A stretch of 64,000 nt of DNA from Geobacter sp. (lineage in GTDB: Bacteria; Desulfobacterota; Desulfuromonadia; Geobacterales; Pseudopelobacteraceae). Below are positions 40,362-49,647 of the stretch, piece by piece. Location: assembly GCA_009885845.1 (NCBI GenBank), contig VFJW01000033.1, forward strand, positions 62,001-126,000, given 5' to 3'. The translations under genes and the position numbers were made by a program. The notes below the pieces were generated by a model. It had not been told where the DNA came from and ran no database searches. It worked only from the letters and a program-made list of their open reading frames with translations. Each line of letters starts with the position of its first letter. The first letter of the stretch is position 1.

Positions 40362-40649
40362 CTATTTAAAACGGGATCTGGCCGAATCAACGGCTTCGCT
40401 AATGGCACTCCAGGCAAGATCTATTCCTGATTTCATATCTTCCAGAGCGCTTCCTCCGGCCCGCTGAAGCTCTTCAACCTTCTGCTTTGCAACTGCCTGT
40501 TTCGCTTTCAGTGACTCAATCTGTTCGTGGTACTCCTTCCGGAGATCTTCCGTAACTCCGCCCGCCTTTGTGGAAAGCAGGTCAATCTCGGCATTCAGCT
40601 CATCCAGCTTTGCATGCATCTTGCGCAGGTACTCGTCTCTGCTGTTCAT
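40362..40649 (-). CDS. coiled-coil protein of unknown function
   Basis: MNSRDEYLRKMHAKLDELNAEIDLLSTKAGGVTEDLRKEYHEQIESLKAKQAVAKQKVEELQRAGG...; upstream AAGGAG. Confidence 0.7.
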   Translation of the reverse strand: MNSRDEYLRKMHAKLDELNAEIDLLSTKAGGVTEDLRKEYHEQIESLKAKQAVAKQKVEELQRAGGSALEDMKSGIDLAWSAISEAVDSARSRFK

Positions 40650-40960
40650 GATAGTTCTCCTTGCATTCAGTCTGATCTTCGCAGTTGGAATGACGTACGA
40701 TCGGGTCAGTAAAAGGTGCCTGTGTCAGTATAATAGCAGGCTGTTTCAGGAGGGACTATGGGCAGGTGTCCGTATTTGCTATAGGATAATCGGCCATAAT
40801 CCGTCAGGCGATGGCCGGTACTACGGTGCGAGTCAGTCTTATACTCCGCTGCAGGGTGATGCTTTATTGCCGGAATCATCTGCAACATGCCATGCCTGGC
40901 TCACAAAACGGAGCGGCCGACTATTTTACCGTCGGCCTCTCCGTTACAACTACTAATTCG

Positions 40961-40999
40961 TTTTCATCCGGAAACTCCGGATGTGAAACTGTTTGTTTC
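40961..40999 (+). repeat. terminal hairpin fragment of the dispersed MITE-like element
   Basis: TTTTCATCCGGAAACTCCGGATGTGAAACTGTTTGTTTC, near-identical to the left end of the copies at 56120 and 57205. Confidence 0.75.
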
Positions 41000-41062
41000 G
41001 GCCAGACACTAGTTAGTGGTCGAGATGTGGGAAAGACTTGTTTGTCAGAAGTTTTTCTTATC

Positions 41063-42382
41063 TTATCGACCGGCACCAAGTCCCATCAGAAATTTTGCCA
41101 CCGGAATGCACTGTACCCTGCCACCGGCGGTATCGATTACATCCTCAAAATCATTGGTCACCAGTATCGATTCTGCTGCTTCATGGCCTTCCGGAGGTTT
41201 TTGGAAACAGGCCAACTCCCGATCCGGTATGCTGGTCACTGATACATCGTCATACCAGACTTGAATCCGCTTGGTGATCTTCATTCCCTCCTTGACCACA
41301 AAGTCAGTATCGCTACCATCGGTGTGATAGTAGACTTCCTCATGATGCCGCTTCAGGTGGCAGAAGACCACGTTTTCCACCAACCAGCCCATATCTTCGG
41401 AAAATGCAAAGGCGATCCGGTTGCGAAGCCCCGTGTCGATGGCATACGGCTTGAATCCGGCCCGCATAGTGCTCTTGAGCGAATAGGAAAACATCTGCAG
41501 CTGAAACAGCAGATAGCTTTCCATGATGGCCGATACGTAGTTTTCGGTTTTGTCCTGGGAGATGGTGAAGTTGTTCTTCAGCTTGGTGATGCTGGTTAGT
41601 TTGGCGACGTTGGTCAGTAAGTATACTGCCAGATTGCGCAGGTTGGACACATCCCTGATCTCGTAGCGGGTAACGATGTCCCGGTAGAGCAGATCCTCAA
41701 AATAGTTTTTGAGCAACAGCTCCTTGTCATCGGTTGATTCTCTCAGCACCACTTCCGGGAATCCGCCGTACTTCAGGTAATCACTGAACGCTTTTCTGAC
41801 GACTGCTTTCCGGGTCGTATAGTCAAGTTCGGTCACGACCTCCAGATTATTGAACCGCAGAAATTCCTGAAACGAAAGCGGGTAGACCTCAAACGACACA
41901 TGCCTGCCGGTCAGCTTTGTGCCGATCTCGCGTGACAACATTTGTGACGATGAGCCGGTGACGAATATCTTGATATCCTCTGTTTCACTGCGGCCCCGAA
42001 CCCAGCTCTCCCAGCCGGGTACATTCTGCACTTCATCCATGAAGAGCCAGCATTTCCCTTCCGGCTGCACCCGATCCCGGTAGGTTCGATATATCTGCTC
42101 CAGCAGTTCCACCGAGTATTCGGAAGAGAACAGCGGCTCTTCCAGATTGACCCGCAGGATCGAGGTCGGCGGCACCTTTCGGGCAAGCAGCTCCCGGATC
42201 ACCTGCGCCATAAGGGTTGACTTGCCGCAGCGACGCACCCCTTTGAGGATAACAACTTCCTTGGAGTCAAGCTGTCCGAGGCAGTCAGGGAGAAGATCCC
42301 TCTTGATACCGGCATCGATGTTGCCGGTGGTCCAGTAGCGATTGTAGGAAGAGAGGATTTCGTAGAGTTTGGTCGTTTGCAT
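41063..42382 (-). CDS. P-loop ATPase with DUF4143-like C-terminus
   Basis: Walker A GVRRCGKSTLMAQV, Walker B-like CWLFMDEVQNVPGWE, followed by the typical downstream domain. Confidence 0.85.
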   Translation of the reverse strand: MQTTKLYEILSSYNRYWTTGNIDAGIKRDLLPDCLGQLDSKEVVILKGVRRCGKSTLMAQVIRELLARKVPPTSILRVNLEEPLFSSEYSVELLEQIYRTYRDRVQPEGKCWLFMDEVQNVPGWESWVRGRSETEDIKIFVTGSSSQMLSREIGTKLTGRHVSFEVYPLSFQEFLRFNNLEVVTELDYTTRKAVVRKAFSDYLKYGGFPEVVLRESTDDKELLLKNYFEDLLYRDIVTRYEIRDVSNLRNLAVYLLTNVAKLTSITKLKNNFTISQDKTENYVSAIMESYLLFQLQMFSYSLKSTMRAGFKPYAIDTGLRNRIAFAFSEDMGWLVENVVFCHLKRHHEEVYYHTDGSDTDFVVKEGMKITKRIQVWYDDVSVTSIPDRELACFQKPPEGHEAAESILVTNDFEDVIDTAGGRVQCIPVAKFLMGLGAGR

Positions 42383-42389
42383 GGTGTAC

Positions 42390-42438
42390 CACCGATATAC
42401 TTAATGTTTTGGTTTATTTTATAACCGGTATATCGGTG
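42390..42438. promoter_or_regulatory. 11-bp perfect inverted repeat in the ATPase-gene upstream region
   Basis: CACCGATATAC (42390-42400) and GTATATCGGTG (42428-42438) around AT-rich TTAATGTTTTGGTTTATTTTATAACCG. Confidence 0.6.
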
Positions 42439-42566
42439 AGTCAAGCTTTATCCGAAATTTACACGTCAAAAAAAGAGGAAACGCGAGATTTCTGGTGATG
42501 GATGAGGAAATATGATTCAATGTACTCACGTAACCAGCATGCGACCTACTCTTCGAACAAATAGGA

Positions 42567-42592
42567 AAGGCCGACTTTCTTACAGTCGGCCT
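42567..42592 (-). terminator. probable terminator hairpin downstream of the DJ-1-like gene
   Basis: AGGCCGACTTTCTTACAGTCGGCCT; minus strand continues into TTTCCTATTTG. Confidence 0.6.
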
Positions 42593-42658
42593 CCCATTAA
42601 AACGTGTCTTCGATGTGTCTGTTTTCTCACCCGTAACAGGTTCACCGGCGTATCACGT

Positions 42659-43333
42659 TCACAACTGCTCTAACACCGCTTGTGCCACCGCCTCTGACGA
42701 AGCGGGGTTCTGGCCGGTAATCAGGTTGCCGTCGTGAACAGAAAATGATTGCCAGTCAGCTCCTTTGGCATAATTGCCGCCGCATTTTTGCAATTCATCC
42801 TCTACGAGGAACGGTACAACATTGGTCAGTCCGACAGCAGCCTCTTCCGAGTTGGAAAATCCGGTGACCTGTTTCCCCTGCACCAGTGGCGAACCATCCG
42901 GCGCCTTGGCGTGGCGTAATACCCCCGGCGCGTGACATACCGCCGAAACAGGCTTGCCCTGGGCATACATAGTCTCAATTAAAACAATAGAGCACCTGTC
43001 CTCTGCCAAATCCCATAACGGCCCGTGGCCACCGGGATAAAACAGCGCGTCGTAATCATCAGCACAAAGATCTCTTAAAATTTTGGTATGTGCCAAAGCT
43101 GATTGCGCTTCCTTGTCCGCTTTGAATCGAGCCGTTGCAGCCGTTTGAGAATCTACTTCATCACTCTTCGGATCAAGCGGCGGTTGTCCCCCTTTCGGCG
43201 AAGCCAGGGTAATTTCAACGCCGGCATCTTTGAAAACATAGTACGGGGCAGCAAATTCCTCCAGCCAGAAACCGGTTTTTTTGCCTGTGCTGCCAAGCTC
43301 GGAATGTGACGTCAGTACCATCAGGATTTTCAT
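42659..43333 (-). CDS. DJ-1/PfpI (Hsp31-like) family protein
   Basis: [48 protein letters not shown]; nucleophile region VSAVCHAPGVL. Confidence 0.9.
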   Translation of the reverse strand: MKILMVLTSHSELGSTGKKTGFWLEEFAAPYYVFKDAGVEITLASPKGGQPPLDPKSDEVDSQTAATARFKADKEAQSALAHTKILRDLCADDYDALFYPGGHGPLWDLAEDRCSIVLIETMYAQGKPVSAVCHAPGVLRHAKAPDGSPLVQGKQVTGFSNSEEAAVGLTNVVPFLVEDELQKCGGNYAKGADWQSFSVHDGNLITGQNPASSEAVAQAVLEQL

Positions 43334-44595
43334 GGTTGTTTCTCCTTTGTGTCTTCGACGTTAATGTTGATTTCAGGTCGCAATGTAGTCCCGATCCGTA
43401 CTTCTCCTGTCAAGGTGCGGTGTACCGGACAGTGTCCGGCAATCTCCAGCAAGCGCTGACGCTGCACTTCGTCCAGATTGCCATGAAGCTCAAGCTCCCG
43501 GTCGATACTGTCGATCTGGCGTGCCTTCTCGTCGCACTCCTGACAATCTTTAGCGTGGATTTTCTGATGTGAAAGCCGTACCACCACCTCCTCCAGCGGC
43601 CACCCCTTGCTCTGCGCATACATTCTGATTGTCATGCCGGTGCAGGCGCCGAGGGCTGACAGCAGATATTCGTAGGGGGAAGGGCCTTCATTACCGCCGC
43701 CGTATGCCACCGGTTCATCGGCCACAAGCGGAAAGCCGTTGGCAAACAACTCGGTGCGAAAACCATCGGCTCCGGTGCGTGCCGTAACCCGGTTGTCAAC
43801 CACCTCCGACTGGATATGCGCAGAAGCCGGCGGGTCTGATCGTGTCAGGTAGCGAGTGGCCCAGGTGGCAATTATGCCGCCTGCGTAAGCGGAGTCCCGG
43901 GCATCGGAAAGAAGATGGTCGGCCGAATCGAGCGATATGAAACTCTTGGGATGAGTCGCGGCCTGGTAAATGGCAGCGGCGTTTTCTATCGCCACCACCC
44001 GGTCGTGCGGCGAATGCAGCACCAGCAGCGCGGCTTTAAGACGTGTTTCTGCCGGGTGCTGAGCCGCCAGATCGTCCAGCAGGCTTTTACGGATGATGAA
44101 ATCGCGTCCGTTAATGCTGACGGTTGCCTGGCCCGACTGTTCGATCTGTTCCGCCGACGCTCCCAGCAGATGTCTCAGACCGGCAGGGTTGAACGGTGCG
44201 GCGATAATTGCCACGGCTGCTGTCGAGGTGATCGCAGCAGCGGCGGCAAGCACGGCCGTCCCCCCCAGAGAATGGCCGATGAGCAGCCGGGGTGCCTCAT
44301 ATTCTCGCTCCAGAAAAGTGGCGGCCGCGATAAGGTCGCTCACTTCGGAAGAAAATGATGTCGTGGAAAAGTCCCCCTCACTCTCTCCCAGGCCGGTGAA
44401 GTCAAAACGCAGCACGGCGATGCGAGCCCTGCTCAGGGCGCGTGAAATGTTCACCACCGCTTTCAAGTCTTTTGAACAGGTGAAGCAGTGCGCAAACAGG
44501 GCATAGGCCAACGGCTGCTCGTCATCGGGCAGTTCCAGCCGGGCGGCAAGCTGCTCACCACGGTTATTGGCAAAAGTGATATTCCTGGTATTCAT
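43330..44595 (-). CDS. bifunctional alpha/beta hydrolase-OsmC family protein
   Basis: N-terminal [14 protein letters not shown] and [14 protein letters not shown]-terminal OsmC region [44 protein letters not shown]...GHCPVHRTL. Confidence 0.9.
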   Translation of the reverse strand: MNTRNITFANNRGEQLAARLELPDDEQPLAYALFAHCFTCSKDLKAVVNISRALSRARIAVLRFDFTGLGESEGDFSTTSFSSEVSDLIAAATFLEREYEAPRLLIGHSLGGTAVLAAAAAITSTAAVAIIAAPFNPAGLRHLLGASAEQIEQSGQATVSINGRDFIIRKSLLDDLAAQHPAETRLKAALLVLHSPHDRVVAIENAAAIYQAATHPKSFISLDSADHLLSDARDSAYAGGIIATWATRYLTRSDPPASAHIQSEVVDNRVTARTGADGFRTELFANGFPLVADEPVAYGGGNEGPSPYEYLLSALGACTGMTIRMYAQSKGWPLEEVVVRLSHQKIHAKDCQECDEKARQIDSIDRELELHGNLDEVQRQRLLEIAGHCPVHRTLTGEVRIGTTLRPEININVEDTKEKQP

Positions 44596-44609
44596 AACTG
44601 CCTCAATAC

Positions 44610-45704
44610 TCAGGCTGTACAGTGCCTTTCATTAACCTGCTTTGCCAGATCTGCTGCCAACGCGCAGAGGGTGCCGGAGTCTTCAAGCCCGCTCAGAAAA
44701 CGTGCCGGAATATTCGAATAGCCGACCTGCGCTCCCGCCAGAGCCCCGGCCAGGATCGCCCGCGCCTGATTCTGGCCGCCGCCATTTACCGCGTGCAATA
44801 CGGCTGATTCAAAATCATCGTGAAAACGCGCCGCCAGGTAATAGGCCGCCGGTATCTGGTGATAGATGGCGCAGGGCATGCCGTACACGAGCGACACTTT
44901 CCAGGCAGGTTCGATGCGGATGTCCGGATCAACTGCTGCGGCAGCCATGTATGACGGGGTGAGCAGGGCATCCGGAGAGGCAAATTTTCCGGCGCGGGGC
45001 GGATCAGGATCGCCGGGACGCGGTGGTTGTAGATTGTCGCCGGTCACAGCGTGAAAGGGGAGCGCTCCGTCGTGAACTAGTTTCATCAAGCGGCTCGACA
45101 GCCTGGTGTCCAGCGCGTGCCCCTGAACCAGCAGACCCAAAACCGAGCCGAAGGCAACGGTCATGGACACGATGGTTGTATCATTCTGAGTCAGAACCGT
45201 GTTGTCGGCGATACTGCCGGCAAGGCGGGCGGGGTCGAGCGCATAGCGCACCGCCAGCGCCAGGGTGCGCTCAATCGCCTCGGTTGTATCCGCGTGGCCG
45301 CCGGTTTGCTCCCACGGCAGCCTCAGCTTCACTCTCTTCTGCCACAGATCGCGAATCGACTGGCTGGTGTAAAAGCCCGGCCCGTTGATCGGCGTGCCAT
45401 CCAGCAGCGGCAGCAGCTCTTCATCCATGCGGCGGCAGAAGTCGGCCTCGTCATAGCCACCACATTCCACCAGCGAGCGGAGCGTCAGTTTGAGGATGAA
45501 GCCGGCCTGGGAGAGCTGGCCAGCCTTCATGCCGAAATGGTAACGGTCCGGTTGCGGGTCGGTATAGTCGCTGATCCAGCCGCCATAGTCGCGGCGCAAC
45601 TCGGCAAGGTCATAATACCAGTGCGGCCCGAGTCCCATTGCATCTCCGATAAAGGCGCCCATGATGGCGCCGGCCGCACGATCCTGTATGGTTGTGTCAG
45701 ACAT
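44610..45704 (-). CDS. ADP-ribosylglycohydrolase-like protein with non-canonical metal motifs
   Basis: MSDTTIQDRAAGAIMGAFIGDAMGLGPHWYYD... and AVNGGGQNQARAILAGALAGAQVGYSNIPARFL. Confidence 0.8.
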   Translation of the reverse strand: MSDTTIQDRAAGAIMGAFIGDAMGLGPHWYYDLAELRRDYGGWISDYTDPQPDRYHFGMKAGQLSQAGFILKLTLRSLVECGGYDEADFCRRMDEELLPLLDGTPINGPGFYTSQSIRDLWQKRVKLRLPWEQTGGHADTTEAIERTLALAVRYALDPARLAGSIADNTVLTQNDTTIVSMTVAFGSVLGLLVQGHALDTRLSSRLMKLVHDGALPFHAVTGDNLQPPRPGDPDPPRAGKFASPDALLTPSYMAAAAVDPDIRIEPAWKVSLVYGMPCAIYHQIPAAYYLAARFHDDFESAVLHAVNGGGQNQARAILAGALAGAQVGYSNIPARFLSGLEDSGTLCALAADLAKQVNERHCTA

Positions 45705-45796
45705 GGTAAGCTCCGGCTGTCTTGTTTTTCCGGCACAGGTCAGCGATACTCCAGATTTCGCCACCCTGCGCGGCAATGTACAGAAACACGAATATT

Positions 45797-46732
45797 CTAG
45801 GCTGCATCAGAATTACTACCTTTCTTCCCCATGATGATCGAGGTGATGATTGATATAAACAAGACGCCAAAGATCACTCCAAGTGAAAAATGGATCGGAA
45901 TTTCATAGCGGGTATCCGCCAACAGCATCTTGATCCCGACAAATGCCAAAACAAAAGATACGCCCAGCTTTAAATATGCAAACATGCCCATCACATTGGA
46001 CAGGAGAAAATAAAGTGCCCTGAGCCCCATAATGGCAAAGACATTGGAGGTATAGACGATAAAGGGGTCTCTGGTCACGGCGAAGACTGCCGGTAAGGAG
46101 TCCAATGCAAAGATGACATCACTCCATTCCACCATGATGAGCGCCAGAAAAAGCGGAGTGGCAGCACGAGCACCCAGTTTGTTGATAATAAATCTGTTGC
46201 CATGCAACCGCTTGGTGATCGGAAGAAATCTTCTGATCAATTTTACCAGCAGATTCTTCTCCGGCTCGATCTTCTCCGCGCCTCCAAATGCCATCTTGAT
46301 GCCGGTAATGATCAGAATCCCGCCAAAAACGTAGATCAACCAATGAAAGGTCTCCAGTAGTTCAATCCCGATAAAGATAAAAATTCCTCTCAGAATCAAC
46401 GCACCGATAATGCCCCATTTGAGTATCTTCGGCTGGTATAGGCGGGGAACATGGAAGTAGGAAAAGATCATGATGAATACGAAGAGGTTGTCAACCGAGA
46501 GTGATTTCTCTATGACATACCCGGTAAAAAACTCAAGTGCCTTAATCTTGCCCAGGTAGTAGTAGACCCCGACGTTAAATATCATGGCTAGGGTGATCCA
46601 GACCCCTGACCACGTCAGTGCCTCGCGGAATGAAATCTCGTGACTCTTCCGACTAAGGCCAAGATCGACGATCAGCATAGTCACAACCAGCAGACTGAAT
46701 GCGCTCCACATCAATGTTTGATCTGACATCAA
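45797..46732 (-). CDS. TerC/Alx family membrane protein
   Basis: KALEFFTGYVIEKSLSVDNLFVFIMIFSYF; MVEWSDVIFALDSLPAVFAVTRDPFIVYTSNVFAIMGLRALYFLL. Confidence 0.92.
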   Translation of the reverse strand: MMSDQTLMWSAFSLLVVTMLIVDLGLSRKSHEISFREALTWSGVWITLAMIFNVGVYYYLGKIKALEFFTGYVIEKSLSVDNLFVFIMIFSYFHVPRLYQPKILKWGIIGALILRGIFIFIGIELLETFHWLIYVFGGILIITGIKMAFGGAEKIEPEKNLLVKLIRRFLPITKRLHGNRFIINKLGARAATPLFLALIMVEWSDVIFALDSLPAVFAVTRDPFIVYTSNVFAIMGLRALYFLLSNVMGMFAYLKLGVSFVLAFVGIKMLLADTRYEIPIHFSLGVIFGVLFISIITSIIMGKKGSNSDAA

Positions 46733-46953
46733 GTATCTCCTCTCATACGGTTAATACGATCTTTTACCGCTACGAGGAGCTTTTTCGCCCAGATGAACTC
46801 GGTGGCTAGCAGAGCCAGGCCGACCGGTATCACTACAATAGCCGGTCCGGGCAGCACGATCATGACTATCCCAATTGCCAGTGAAGTAAAGCCGATCACG
46901 ATCACAACCAGCCGTTTGGCCTGTTTAACTGTATGGATGATAATATGCTTCAT
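46729..46953 (-). CDS. small PGPGW-type transmembrane protein
   Basis: 74 aa, two TM helices: VVIVIGFTSLAIGIVMIVLPGPAIVVIPVGLALLATEFIWAKKLL; overlaps the TerC start. Confidence 0.75.
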   Translation of the reverse strand: MKHIIIHTVKQAKRLVVIVIGFTSLAIGIVMIVLPGPAIVVIPVGLALLATEFIWAKKLLVAVKDRINRMRGDT

Positions 46954-47032
46954 GATTCACCCTGTTCATGTACGGCACATGTAAACCCGAATGCAGCCAA
47001 GCACCTGGCGGCCATTACTGGCTGCTGGTAAT

Positions 47033-48154
47033 TTACTTTTTCTCTCCGGAATAAGTTATCCGGTAGATTGCACCCATTTTGTCATCTGAAACAAGGATTG
47101 AGCCGTCGGGCATGATCTGCAGGTCAACCGGCCGCCCCCAGGGACTTCCGTTCTGCAGCCAACCCTGTGCAAAAACTTCATACGATTTGGCCCGGTTTTC
47201 CCTGAGACGAACCAGAGTGATCCGGTAGCCGCTGGGATCGCTACGGTTCCAGGAGCCATGCTCGGCGATGAAAATCTGATCGCGGTAGCTTTCGGGGAAC
47301 ATGGCGCCGGTGTAGAATCTCATGCCAAGTGACGCCACATGCGCACCAAGCTCCATCTCCGGCAGGACAAATTCATCCTTGCGCCAGGTTTTGCCATATT
47401 CGGGATCGTGTATGTTCTTCCCGTGCAGGTAGGGGAAACCGAAGTGTAATCCCGCTCTGGTTGCACGATTCAGTTCATCCGGCGGCTGGTTATCCCCCAG
47501 CCAGTCACGACCGTTGTCGGTGAACCAGAGTTCGCCGCTGCGGGGATGCCAGTCGAACCCGACCGTGTTGCGCACGCCGCGGGCAAAGATCTCCAGCTTA
47601 CTGCCGTCCGGGTTCATGCGCATGATCGAGGCGAAGCGTGGATCTTTCTCCTCGCAGACGTTGCAGGGGGCTCCCACCGGCACATAGAGCCTGCCATCCG
47701 GCCCAAAGCGGATGAATTTCCAGCCATGGTGACTTTTGTCAGGAAAGGAGGCGTTTACGACCACCGCTGCGGGCGGCTTACGGAGATGTGTCTCGATCGC
47801 GTCGAAGCGGAGTACACGGTTGATTTCGGCAACGTAAAGGGCGCCATCGCGAAAGGCCACCCCGTTAGGTGACCTTAAACCACTGGCTATGGTGATAACC
47901 TCGTCAGCTGTGCCGTCGCCGTTGCGGTCGACAATGGCATAGACCTTACCCTCGTTACGACTGCCGACAAACAGGGTGCCCTTTGTACCGAGCGTCATGG
48001 AACGGGCGCCCGGCACGTTGGCGGTGTAGACGGATATGCTGAAACCGGGAGGTAGCGAAATGTCAGCCAGTCTTGCCTGGTTGCTGCACGCGGTGCTCGC
48101 CGTCAGGGTGAGTATTATTGAGACAAGTATCCTTAATGAGCCCTGAATTGACAT
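47033..48154 (-). CDS. PQQ-dependent sugar/sorbosone dehydrogenase-like beta-propeller lipoprotein
   Basis: Signal peptide with TACS lipobox-like; LRSPNGVAFRDGALYVAEINRVLRFD; WFTDNGRDWLGDNQPPDELN; IFIAEHGSWNRSDPSGYRITLVRL. Confidence 0.88.
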   Translation of the reverse strand: MSIQGSLRILVSIILTLTASTACSNQARLADISLPPGFSISVYTANVPGARSMTLGTKGTLFVGSRNEGKVYAIVDRNGDGTADEVITIASGLRSPNGVAFRDGALYVAEINRVLRFDAIETHLRKPPAAVVVNASFPDKSHHGWKFIRFGPDGRLYVPVGAPCNVCEEKDPRFASIMRMNPDGSKLEIFARGVRNTVGFDWHPRSGELWFTDNGRDWLGDNQPPDELNRATRAGLHFGFPYLHGKNIHDPEYGKTWRKDEFVLPEMELGAHVASLGMRFYTGAMFPESYRDQIFIAEHGSWNRSDPSGYRITLVRLRENRAKSYEVFAQGWLQNGSPWGRPVDLQIMPDGSILVSDDKMGAIYRITYSGEKK

Positions 48155-48160
48155 GTCCCA

Positions 48161-48976
48161 TCACCCAAGTGCCACGTCAAGAATCATCATTACCGAAAAG
48201 CCCGTCATGGTCGCCATGGTTACCAGGTCTATGTTCGCCGCAATCCGCTGGGATTCGGGAATGAGCTCTTCTACAACAACAAAGATCATTGCTCCGGCAG
48301 CAAAGCAGAGTGCATAGGGAAGGATGCTCTGCATCTGCATAACAAACAGTACTCCGACAACTCCGGCAACCGGTTCAACCATTCCTGAAGCCTGCCCCAA
48401 CATAAAGCTTTTCTTCTGCCCCATGCCTTCCCTTCTCAGCGGCATGGATACCGCCGTCCCCTCCGGAAAATTTTGCAGCCCGATTCCGATGGCCAGCGCA
48501 ATGGCGCCGCCGAGGGTGGCGGAAGGGAGGCCGACCATGACTGCGCCGAAAGCGACACCGACGGCAAGCCCCTCAGGGATGTTGTGCAGAGTGATGGCGA
48601 GAACCAGCAGGGTACTTCTCTGCCAGGACGTTTTGATCCCCTCGCTTTGATCGGTTGCCAGACCCGGATGCAGGTGGGGAAGCAGGCGATCGGTAAGCCT
48701 CATGAAAATGCCGCCCCCCATGAATCCGATTGTAGCGGTCAGCCAGGGTATCTGTCCCATTTGCTGGGCCATTTCGATGCCGGGCGCGAGCAGCGACCAG
48801 AAGCTTGCGGCAATCATGACTCCGGCAGCAAAGCCGAGCATCGAATCCATAAGTTTTTGGTTGACCACTTTCGCGAAAAACACGAGGGCCGCACCGGCGG
48901 CAGTAACGCCCCACGTGAAAAAGGTGGCGATCAGTACCTGGGTAATCGGACTGAATTGCTGCATAAATTCGACCAC
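48161..48976 (-). CDS. ZIP family metal transporter
   Basis: LVLAITLHNIPEGLAVGVAFG; IGIGLQNFPEGTAVSMPL; VVEELIPES. Confidence 0.92.
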   Translation of the reverse strand: MVEFMQQFSPITQVLIATFFTWGVTAAGAALVFFAKVVNQKLMDSMLGFAAGVMIAASFWSLLAPGIEMAQQMGQIPWLTATIGFMGGGIFMRLTDRLLPHLHPGLATDQSEGIKTSWQRSTLLVLAITLHNIPEGLAVGVAFGAVMVGLPSATLGGAIALAIGIGLQNFPEGTAVSMPLRREGMGQKKSFMLGQASGMVEPVAGVVGVLFVMQMQSILPYALCFAAGAMIFVVVEELIPESQRIAANIDLVTMATMTGFSVMMILDVALG

Positions 48977-49005
48977 TATATTACTCCCCGGAACCTGAGC
49001 TTCGC

Positions 49006-49647
49006 TTACACAATCACTTCGTCAGGCAGTTCGTTCGTATCATCCGCCGCTCGCGGGAAATGCTCTTTAAGTACCGCACCCAGCTTTTCAATGGCAGCGC
49101 AGAGCCCTTCAAAGGCATGATCCTCCCTGATTTTACCTGCCAGTTCCCCGGCTAGTGCCTGCCATAACTGCTGTCCGATCCGCTCATTAATTCCCCGGTC
49201 ACCCAGAATCCAGACCTTATGTTCCAGAGTGGAGATGAAAATCAGTATGCCGGTCTCATCTCTCGTGCGATAGAGTTTTTTCTCGAAAAATGCGCGAATA
49301 GCACGCTCCCGAACCGCCTCCACCACCCGTTTTTTTCCCGCCAGCGCCAGCTTGAACCGTGGAAAGCGGCGCATGAATAAAAGAGCCGGATACCAGAACA
49401 GGATAACTGCCGGAATATATGACCAGATCGTTACCTGATGCAGCGAAACTGCGGCAACAAGGGCGACGAAGGCCGACAGCAGCAGGGCTCCCAGAAATTC
49501 GGCTTCCCGGTAACTGTCGCTTGTGTCAACCACCATGACCGCAATCTCGCCGGACGTATCTAGTTCGGCCTTTTTTACCAGAGTGCTAATCTTCTCTCTT
49601 TCCGGCTCAGTGAAAAAATTGCTGGCATTATTTCTGTTCATTACCAA
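49006..49647 (-). CDS. TPM-domain protein
   Basis: LVKKAELDTSGEIAVMVVDTSDSYREAE...TGILIFISTLEHKVWILGDRGINERIG. Confidence 0.82.
   Translation of the reverse strand: MVMNRNNASNFFTEPEREKISTLVKKAELDTSGEIAVMVVDTSDSYREAEFLGALLLSAFVALVAAVSLHQVTIWSYIPAVILFWYPALLFMRRFPRFKLALAGKKRVVEAVRERAIRAFFEKKLYRTRDETGILIFISTLEHKVWILGDRGINERIGQQLWQALAGELAGKIREDHAFEGLCAAIEKLGAVLKEHFPRAADDTNELPDEVIV

Noticed and set aside
40811-41242. 143-aa plus-strand ORF downstream of the coiled-coil gene
   Set aside because: No domain, overlaps the 3' end of the ATPase gene and a repeat fragment; likely non-coding.
41063-42382. Toxin-antitoxin or defence role for the DUF4143-type ATPase
   Set aside because: No partner gene or defence neighbours are present; the family is widespread and functionally unclear, so only the operator-like repeat was reported.
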